Assembly: GCA_003550305.1 (NCBI GenBank)
Contig: QKYT01000149.1
Coordinates: forward strand, 3,468 to 56,646
DNA from: Glomus cerebriforme
Taxonomy: Eukaryota > Glomeromycota > Glomeromycetes > Glomerales > Glomeraceae
DNA length: 53,179 nucleotides
Direction of reading: 5' to 3'
This document shows positions 44,677-53,179 of the stretch, piece after piece. How positions within the stretch are numbered: position 1 is the first letter of the stretch; each line of letters starts with the position of its first letter. Below the pieces are notes generated by a model that was given only the letters and a program-made list of their open reading frames with translations, made no database searches and was not told the origin of the DNA. Made by a program: the position numbers and the translations under genes.

Positions 44677-47600
44677 TAATAGGTAGTAGCTGAAATATAT
44701 TTTTCCAGTCTCTAAAGTACTAGTAATTCACAATCTTTTTACATTATCCTTAAGAATAATGTCTTTTAAATTATTATAACAGAAGCAAATAAATAGATAG
44801 GTTTTTCATTATCAGTTAGATAAAGAAACTTATCTTCAATTTTCATAATCTTTAAATCCCTCCAGAATTTTCAATTTTATTATCTTTAATTCCTCTGTAA
44901 AGTACTGCATAATAGGAATAAATATGTAAAATAGAATTAATCCTGAAATATTTGATATTACTTAATATGTGTCATATATTTGCAAAAGCTTACTTTGAAA
45001 ATTTACAGACATGTGATTATATTATTTAATACATATATTTTTTAATAATATATATAATTTTTTCTAATATTATACAAATTTTATTAATTCAGAAGTGAAG
45101 AAGAGTAAATGAAATATATGATGCTATTAAAGAAGAAGAGAATACACAGATCTTAAACCATTTAATATAAGTTTTAGTATTATATTATTTTTTTGTTTTT
45201 GCACATTTTTAGTAAATTTCTATAACTAATTTGTTTTTATAACTACTATTATTAATTACAAGGTTCTTATCCCCCATCTATATTTGCAGAATTTTTGTCT
45301 ATTATATTTATATCTCTTCCAAACATACAGATTATATAAAATATTATTTTTCAAAAGAAAACTTCTTCAAGATTAATTGCTAATCTGTCTAAAATTAGTC
45401 TAATAAATTTGGCGATAATAAAAAAAAGCATTTTTTATATTTTATATATGAATAAATTTTCACCTATTTCATAAACAAAAGTACCACAAATATAATATTT
45501 CTTTTATTTTATGAAGTTTTTTAGCAAATATGACTGGTCATAATTATATTTTTAATACCAGTTTTCTTTAACTTTTAACTAGTTCTAATAATAAAAATAT
45601 TTTAAAAAAATCTTTAAAAACAACTTTGAAAGCTAAAAATTATATGTTTTTAATATAAATAACACAATATAGTAAAATAAAATATTGAAATTTCCTATAT
45701 TTTAAGGTATAAATCTGATGCGCATACACATTAAACTCATTTTTTTGCATATAAACATATAATTTTTTTTTGCAAATTCTTTTTTTTAAGTATTTTTTCA
45801 GTATATTATATGTTTTTATTTATAGTTAATATATCATCTATAAAATATTTTTTTTTGAAATTTGTATTCTAATATAAAATTGGCAAATTTAATTCTGAAT
45901 TTTATTAATAATACAATGCCAATCTTAATCAGATCAGCAATTAAGAAATTTAAAACCTATAGTATAATTACAGAAGTATTAGCAACTGAAATAAAAAAAA
46001 TAATATAAAACAATATTACCAACTTACACTTACTTTCATGATTCACTTTTACATAATTCTATTTTGCCTCATATATAAGAAATTTACTTTGTATTGCTTA
46101 ATTTTTCTGAGTTATTACCAAAATGATATTGTGTAAAGTTTTAAAAATTTGGCATGTAAAGATGCTTATGTCAGAAAAATTATTTATATATTACGCCAGA
46201 CTTTTGCTATGTCATTGTATGTGACAAGATTCATACAAATAATTTCATTGCATCTATTGTACATGTAATAATAATTGGTAACTTTTTTGGTAAATATCAA
46301 AATGCCAATATATAACAAGAAGAGTAATATGTCTATTTTATTTTAAAACATCTATAGAGGCAGAAAATTAATTAACATCATGATGTCATATTTTAAAAAG
46401 TTAGTTGAGTAATAAAACTATACTTATTTTTTGATTGAATAATAATATCAATAATTGCAAATTATAGTAAGTTTGAATGTTTCACTTAATTTTTCATTTT
46501 TTATTTGCATAGAATATATAAATAGATTTACTAATTGGAGCAAACATCTTTTTATATAATTTTCATTAGGTCTATAAGCAATAAAACTTTTGGAATATGC
46601 CTTTGGATAATTACATCACAAAAATCTGATTAATAATATAATAGTTGATTAGTTCTATTTCATTGTCACCTACTCCTATTCTATTTCAACTGCAAAAAAA
46701 AAAATTAGAATAATTCTTTGTTCTAAAATAAAATTATAAATTAGTTATATTAAATATACTAATATCAACAAAATAATACTTTTATTCTAGATTTATTTTA
46801 TAATTTAATTATTATTATAGGTAAGTGTGTAGAAGTTTTTTTTATTAATAATTTGAAACTGCATAATAAAAAATATATACCAGAACTTTCAAGCAAAACT
46901 ATAAAAATTGGCCATGTAATAACATTATTGTAGCAGAATTTTTTTTCAGAATTTCTAGTAACAGATCAATGTTAAATTGCATAATAAAATTTTCATATAT
47001 ATTATTATTCATATTATTTATAAAACATGCATACAGTTTTTAAAAATCAAAGTGAAAGTCTTTATTATATTTTTTATAAAAATTATATTGAAAAAAAAAG
47101 TCAGGACTCAACTAAGTAAAAATGAATGAAAAAAATAGTAATATAAAAAGATAGAAAGAAATAAAGTATAAATATCATAAAATAGCAGTTTCTTTTTATT
47201 ACTTAAAACTAGTTACTCATGCATTAATCTGATTAATAGTGTTAATTTTACTGTTACTAATATTATTATAAAAATTTTTTACTATTGATATCTTAATATT
47301 TCTTTCAAAACTATAAATATCTATTACTACTAAGAAACACATCTCATCAAAAGTATAATTCCTTACCTTTATAAGCCAATTAAAGTGTCATTTAAAGTAA
47401 AGTAAATTTTAATGTCTATATTATTAATAACACTTTAAATTTACCTAATACTATTCTAATAAATGCATTTAACTAATCATAAAGATTACTTTACAAGTTA
47501 TAAAAACTATTAAAATATAAGTTTTATAAAAATATAAAAAATTATTTACTTATTTGATAAGTATTAAATAAAGAAAATTTTTTTAATTTTCTTATCTTCT

Positions 47601-47719
47601 TTTGGATTATTTTTTTTATTAGTCTATTTTTCTTTAGTAATAAGATTTTGTATGAATATATGAAAATTTTTTTTTTTTTTTAACAAGTTAAACATATTTA
47701 TTGTATTTAATGTTATATA
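44677..47719. other. AT-rich region without a supported gene
   Basis: About 3 kb of mostly A/T with short T-rich runs. No ORF above 60 codons, RNA gene, TIR pair or LTR could be recognised. Confidence 0.5.
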
Positions 47720-47733
47720 AATATATGAAAATT
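47720..47733. repeat. Target-site duplication, left copy
   Basis: AATATATGAAAATT, identical to 49363-49376, directly abutting the T-tract (poly(A) on the minus strand). A third copy followed by a T-tract lies about 66 bases further left near 47654. Confidence 0.8.
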
Positions 47734-49362
47734 TTTTTTTTTTTGAAAACGCACTGTAATCATGATCTTTATTATGTGTATATCGATGGACATTGCCCGG
47801 TATACAATAGAAATAAAATTATATAGAACAGATATAAGACTTCCATCCAAAAGGAAAATCCTAACACGTCACACTTACGTAGCATGAGTCCTCAGAGTGA
47901 GGACTGAAAGCAAGACCTCCTTAGATATTAGTATGCTCTGATTCTCCCTCACACCCCAGTGCTAGCACCAAATAAAGTAATTCTTTTCCCCAGTCCTCCC
48001 AAATCTCCCCTCAATATCCTTGGGTCTTCAAACTAGTACGATTTGTTATAAAAGTCTACACGCTTTTGTAAAAGGAATTATAAAAGCCGGATACTAGTAC
48101 CAACCTCCAGAAAGAAAGAAAAACTAATCTAATACTATAACTAAAGATACAAAAAAAGAAAAAAAAACCTACTTCTACCTCTACACCTTCCCTACCAAGA
48201 CCGGTACCAAGTCACCCTTACGGATACTCCAGATGAATCGAGACAACTGCTTATACTGTTTCATCCGAAGGCCATCACCCAGTACCTTGCCTCACCTTCT
48301 GAATGGCACCCATAGCTTTCATCCATCACGACCGCCCCAGTAGGAGTTAATCCCAAAATAAGCTAATTCCTCACGGCCTGGACTGACATATCCAAGAATC
48401 AAGCTGACTACTTACTGTCTACACGGTGTGTCCAACCCTATCGAAGAATCTTCATCCTTGATGTACCTATTGCAGAAAAAATATCATCTTGCTCCCAGTA
48501 TCCTCAAACCAATTTTACCCAATTAACGTACCTGACCCTGCACCCAATGTTTTCTGCACCCTTTTATTCTTTTTATTAATTTTTCTATTCAACTACTATG
48601 ACGTTACCTTAAAGGCAAAATTAGGGATCACCATCTGTGAAACAAAACCTAGGAATGTATTACAACAAGGGAACCAATCATCAACAGATGATCGACTGTC
48701 AATCAAAATTTTCAGTACCCCCCATCTCCTGCCAGAGAATACCACTTCGCAGTAGTTCATCCAAATCTGCAGCCAAGGAGAAGCAGACTTAGTATAGCGG
48801 TATATGTTTATGTTCCAACGCCGGTTCAGTATTTGTCTTTATGAGCCTGAAAATCTTGATGCCTTTCACCTTTCCACTAACTGAAAATAAAATTAAAATT
48901 TATAATAAACGAAATTATCACCAAACTTTTACTCCAGAAAAGCCTCTCCCTGTTGAGCCAAGTCCATATGACAACTTAGTAAAAAACTGCCTAATTTCTA
49001 AAGAAACTTCACACTAGGCCAACTCTAGGGTCCATCCAAAGTAGTCACAAGATCAACCCATCTGTCTTGTGCACAAAGAGCGTATCTTAGAATACCAAAC
49101 GACTGCTCAGGTATCAACTTTAGAGAAGGACGTAGGTGACTGAAAATTATAGAGACCTGATTTGCAGAGAAACTTGGTGTGCCAGACACTAAATAACAAA
49201 CTTTCTAAACCTCTCTAGTTAAGTTCAGCATCATAGAGCAACTTTTCCTATGACTAAAAGACCACTTTCTTAGACCAAAACGGCCAAAAAGCGCAACTTT
49301 TCTTTCCAAAACTTCTTCAGAGAAATGGGTGTAAGGATCAACAGGGAGAGTTGCCCCCCCTC
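47734..49362 (-). mobile_element. 5'-truncated non-LTR retrotransposon or SINE-like copy
   Basis: Read on the minus strand the element runs from GGGGGGGCAACTCTCCCTG near 49362 to ACACATAATAAAGATCATG and a poly(A) tract at 47734-47744. Perfect 14-bp duplications flank it, the hallmark of target-primed reverse transcription. It is clearly GC-richer than the flanks. No RT or endonuclease motif was found. A short coding-like piece near the middle reads LGDGLRMKQYKQLSRFIWSI. Stops are frequent. It could be the 3' end of a LINE, a SINE, or a retrocopy of a host RNA. The low divergence of the duplication points to a recent insertion. Confidence 0.7.
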
Positions 49363-49376
49363 AATATATGAAAATT
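49363..49376. repeat. Target-site duplication, right copy
   Basis: AATATATGAAAATT, identical to 47720-47733. Confidence 0.8.
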
Positions 49377-49435
49377 AACAAATATTAAATTTTAATATTA
49401 TTATTATATTTTTTTTGAATAACTTATATATTTAA

Positions 49436-52433
49436 CATCGGCAAATTTTTTAGTCTACAGATCTGTGCAGTTCTGCAATATCATTATATTTGCACAGTTC
49501 TTTAATAAAAATTGCCGATAATCTGTAATATGCAGATTATTGCCAAACTTTTAATAGAGTTCTGCGAACATCTGTAAAATGCAAGATTGTCATTATTTTT
49601 TACAAACAAATCTGCAACAATTTGCAAAGTGAAAAAAAAAGTTTATTTTGTTTAAACTTCTTGGTTTTTCAATTTTTTTTAAATAAAAACTTTGGGATTT
49701 TGATTTTTTAACTAATTTTTTAACTTAGTTTTTTTTAATTCTTATTGTGTATGAAGTTCTTCAAACTTCATATTTAATCTGTGGCATGCAGATTTTTTTC
49801 CTTTTTTTTTTGCAGGACTCCGGATTTCTCTCATATCTCTGGATTTTATTTTCAAAAAATAAGTATATATTTTTATTAAATGAACGTTTACTAACGTTCT
49901 TTTTATTTTTTTAGGTTCCAGAAAACCGAATTATGGCTCCGGGCTCCCACTTCAAAGGTAATAACTTCAAAAATTTTTTTCTCTTTTTTTTTTTTTATTA
50001 AATGAACGTTTACTAACATTCTTTTTATTTTCTTTAGGTTCCAGGAAACTGAAGTACAGCTCCGGACTCCCATTTCAAAGGTAAGACTTCAAAAATTTTT
50101 TGTTTATTTTTTTTTTTATTAAATGAACGTTTACTAACATTCTTTCTTTTGTAGGTTCAGGTCTTTGGGTATGGAACTTAGAAATAGGTTCATAGTAAAG
50201 GGTGAGGGGTATTAAGAAATGTTTACTAACGTTCTTTCTTTTGTAGGTTCAGGTTTTTGGGTATGAGACTTCAAAATAAGTTTGTAGTAAAGGGGGAGGG
50301 GTATTAAGAAACGTTACTAATATAACATTCTTTCTTTTGTAGGTTTGGGTCTTCAGGTATGAGACTTCGAAATAGGTTCATAGTGAAGGGAAAGGAGTAT
50401 TAAATGAATGTTTACTAACGTTCTTTCTTTTGTAGGTTCAGGTTTTCAGGTATGAGACTTCGAAATAGGTTCATAGTGAAGGGGGAGGGATATTAAAAAA
50501 CGTTACTAATATAATGTTCTTTCTTTTGTAAGTTCAGGTCTTCGAGTATAAGACTTTGAAATAGGTTTATAATGAAGGGAGAGGGGTATTAAGAAACGTT
50601 ACTAATGTAATATTCTTTTTTTTTCTTATAGGTTCAGATTTGACTTGGACTTCGAAGATTAGGATTTCAGCTTCGAGATTCGACTTAAACTTCAAAGGTT
50701 TGTATTAGGGGAGATAGATAGATTTTTTTTTGTTAGAGAAACGTTACTAATGTAATGTTTCTTTCTTTTTTGTAAGACTTTGGCTTCAGGATTCGACCTG
50801 AACTTTTAAGGTTTGTATTGGGAAGTTATAATTTTTTTTTTATTAAAGAAACGTTACTAACGTAATGTTTCTTTCTTTTTTTGTAGGACTTCAGCTTCAG
50901 ATTTGACCTGAACTTCAAAGGTTTGTATTGGGGAAGATAGATAGATTTTTTTTGTTAGAGAAACGTTACTAACGTAATGTTTTTTTTTTTTTTATAGGAC
51001 TTCGGCCTCAGATTTGACTTCTTGGACTTCAAAATTGAAGGTTTGTTATCTACTTTGTTTTTTTAATGAAACATTTAACTAACGTTTCTTTTCTTTTCTT
51101 TTATAAGTTCTTCCAGGTGGTACTTCAAAGGTATACCTTTGAATTTTATTATTATTTTTTTTAATGAAATGTTAATAACTAACATTCCATTTTTTTTTGT
51201 AGGGTGAGTTCCCAGGATTTCAAAGGTAAATTTACCTTCATTTTTAAAGGTTTTTTTTTAATGATTGTTTTTAATATTTTATTTATTTTTTATTTTGTAG
51301 GTTCCAAAATTGAGTAATTCAGAATTTCAATATTCTTTTTTAGGTCCCGCAATATGGGTATATGGGATTTCGAAGGTAAGCTTCNAAACTTTCTTTTATT
51401 GTATTTAACAAAATATTAATAACTAACGTTCNTTTTTCTTTCTTTATAGATTTCTTCCGACGTGAGTTAAGGGAACTTCGAAGGTAAATAAATACCTTCG
51501 AAAATATTTTTTTATTATTTTTTTCAACAAAACGTTAAATTAACATTTCAATTTTTTTCTTTATGGGTTTCCGGGCATTGATATTATGGATTTTGAAGGT
51601 TAGCTTCAAAAAAAATATATTTTTTTTTGTTTTTTTTAGCGAAACTTTTTACTAACATTTTGTTGGTTTCTTTTTTTAGTTTCTGGTATTCTTCGCAGCT
51701 TTTTCAAAGGTAAATAGTACCCTCAAAGATTTGTTTCTTTTTTAACGAAACATCAACTAATGCTTCGCTTTTCTTTTATAAATTCCGCGCATGATATTAC
51801 AAATTGAAGGTATATAATACCTTCAAAAAAATTTTATTTTTTTTTGTTTTTAACGAAATGTTACTAACATTTTGTTATTTTTTTTGTAGGTTCTCCAGGT
51901 GGATTATAGGATTTTGATGGTATAATACTTTCAAATTTTCTTTTTAATTCCTTTTTTAACGAACGATTATTTCTTTTCTTTTATAGATTCTTCCAGACGT
52001 GAGTATGTGGGATTTCAATGAAAATATCTTAGTTGTTCATTAGAATCGAACTAACTGGAACTATGTCCAAACCATTAACAACATGTAAAGAATAGGAAAT
52101 TAGTTTTTTTTTGTATTTAATAATAAGTAAATTAGTTTTTAATTTGTAAATATATTTGACTGTAATTAATAAAATTAATAAAGCATAAATTACATTATAC
52201 AACTGAAAAGTAAATGTATAATGATAATAAACAGAAATATAGTAAAAATTTACAAATGAAGTTATTNNNAAGATTTGNTTTGTAAANTTCTGCACAGATT
52301 TTTAATACTTAAATAATCTGCGCAGAAATCATAAAATTTTTTTTTTCAAAGTTTGATAGTATGTCCAAAGATCTGTACAGAATTATTATATTGCAGACCT
52401 GTGCAGATCTGCGGACTAAAAAATTTGCCAATG
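49436..52433 (+). mobile_element. TIR element carrying the intron-like array 2
   Basis: The left end CATCGGCAAATTTTTTAGTC continues CTACAGATCTGTGCAG. The reverse complement of the right end is CATTGGCAAATTTTTTAGTC, continuing CGCAGATCTGCACAG. About 60 bases are alignable with high identity. Subterminal CTGCARATNTGC-like words repeat at both ends. No transposase ORF. The target duplication is unclear. The TIR differs from that of the 43-kb element, so the same type of cassette array has entered at least two element families. Confidence 0.7.
49860..52020 (+). repeat. Array 2: about twenty diverged intron/exon-like units
   Basis: Early units: GAACGTTTACTAACGTTC, T-rich tract, TTAG, then a 43-nt block (GGCTCCGGGCTCCCACTTCA and on) ending CAAAG and a donor (GTAATA, GTAAGA). 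The middle units at 50150-50640 have TTTTGTAGGTTCAGG acceptors about every 92 bases and weaker GTTCAT donors. Later units carry GACTTCGGCTTCAGATTTGA-type blocks ending TTCAAAG and GAAACGTTACTAA-like cores. The last ones to about 52010 are heavily decayed. The order of signals is the same as in array 1. No long frame is open through the array. Confidence 0.75.
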
Positions 52434-53019
52434 AATGATATATTAATTATATTTACAAAAGTATTTAATAGATTAGAAATAATAAAAATAACAAAAAATT
52501 TGCTATTAATAGCTGGAGTAGTAAAGCTATACTTTATATTTACTATAGTATTGATATTTATTTTATTATTTTTGTTAGCTATAATCTACAGAATAATTTA
52601 TAACATTTGGTTAATACATATAAATTTCGTAATTTTTACAGCAAATTCATATACAGTGAGTTACAAAAAGTGACTGACCACCTAAAAATCAAATAAACAC
52701 AGACTTTTTAACAATAATTTCACATTTACTTTAAAGTTAAAATGTAAAAAACTATATTGAGACATTTTTTTTATTTAATTAATAGTAAAATTATGCATAA
52801 ATATTTAATTTTAAAGGCAAAAAATTTTTTGACTTTTTAACCAAAATAGTTACAGTAAAATAAATACCAAAAATCGATTCCTTGACTTAAGAATAGCTTA
52901 TGTTTCAAAAATCAGAACAATTGAATCAGTAATTATTGAGAAATCTGCTTTTAAAAACCATAAAATTTTGTAAATTTCATATGTAAATCATTTTTAAAAG
53001 TGGATTTCTCAATTAGAGG
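52434..53019. other. AT-rich flank with a single Tc1-like end
   Basis: TA|CAGTGAGTTACAAAAAGTGA at 52652 looks like the first terminal repeat of a Tc1/mariner element, but the partner end lies outside the window or is lost. The 106-codon frame at 52353 is a hydrophobic AT-rich chance ORF. Confidence 0.4.
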
Positions 53020-53170
53020 TATGCTTCGGTAAAATCTGTTCAATCTGTCATCCGTTTTTGAATGGATTGGATAATCTGGATGGATCCGTTGGATAACACC
53101 GGATTGATCAAATGTTACATAGATGACCGAATTGACCAGATTGATCAGATAATCTAGTCAAATCTGGTGT
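53020..53170. repeat. Degenerate GATTGATC/CCGGATT word patch
   Basis: Tandem-like degenerate words (AATCTG, GGATTGGATAATCTGG, CCGGATTGATC, GACCAGATTGATCAG) fill the last 150 bases. A similar but shorter patch lies at 6215-6345. Probably a simple degenerate satellite, cut by the window edge. Confidence 0.5.
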
Positions 53171-53179
53171 TTTTTTTTT

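Noticed and set aside
48489..48755. 88-codon plus-strand ORF
   Set aside because: It lies antisense within the poly(A)-tailed insertion and shows no motif. A chance frame in GC-richer DNA.

Overview
The window looks like nuclear DNA of an arbuscular mycorrhizal fungus (Glomeromycotina, Rhizophagus or Gigaspora type). The evidence is very high A+T, short GT-AG introns of 60-80 nt, and protein families that are expanded in these fungi. Those families are a kinase with an N-terminal CxxC...CxxC ribbon, a Crinkler/RHS-like P-loop protein, and a DDE-type protein with the FISDNGSHYHN and LEAGEAK motifs. The call rests on remembered family features, not on a database search. Gene density is low and most recognisable coding DNA is broken.

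Layout. 0-1.5 kb: a broken kinase gene on the minus strand, with a fragment of a second copy facing it at the left edge. 2.8-3.4 kb: a probable solo LTR. 3.9-4.3 kb: an intact two-exon gene for a small secreted cysteine-rich protein, with a TATA box and a likely 5'UTR intron. 10.8-11.3 kb (+) and 18.2-18.9 kb (-): two intact paralogous single-exon genes of an unrecognised family. 13.0-13.3 kb: a small decayed array of intron/exon-like units. 14.25-14.65 kb: a foldback element. 15.5-17 kb: a broken gene of unknown family. 23.56 kb: a Helitron-type 3' end, with a decayed Crinkler/RHS-like gene beyond it. From about 25.5 to 34 kb the DNA is almost pure A+T with MITE-like insertions.

The right half is mostly mobile DNA. 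34.0-38.6 kb: a decayed, intron-containing DDE transposase-like gene with a 950-base assembly gap. 39.0-39.2 kb: a TA-flanked MITE. 39.3-43.0 kb: the 3' part of a dead Ty3/gypsy retrotransposon on the minus strand. 43.02-44.67 kb: a TIR element flanked by TA that contains eleven near-identical units. 47.7-49.4 kb: a poly(A)-tailed non-LTR insertion with a perfect 14-bp target-site duplication. 49.4-52.4 kb: a second TIR element holding about twenty diverged units.

The most unusual feature is the pair of TIR elements at 43.0-44.7 and 49.4-52.4 kb, together with the relic at 13 kb. Their interiors are tandem arrays in which every unit has intron-like signals: a GTAAGT-type donor, a TACTAAC branch-point motif inside a small palindrome, and a T-rich tract ending in AG. 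Short 'exons' of 35 nt separate them in the first array. I read them as transposons carrying multiplied intron-like cassettes, possibly linked to introner spread or to splicing a transposon out of host transcripts. That function is inference. The sequence directly shows the arrays, the TIRs and the splice motifs.
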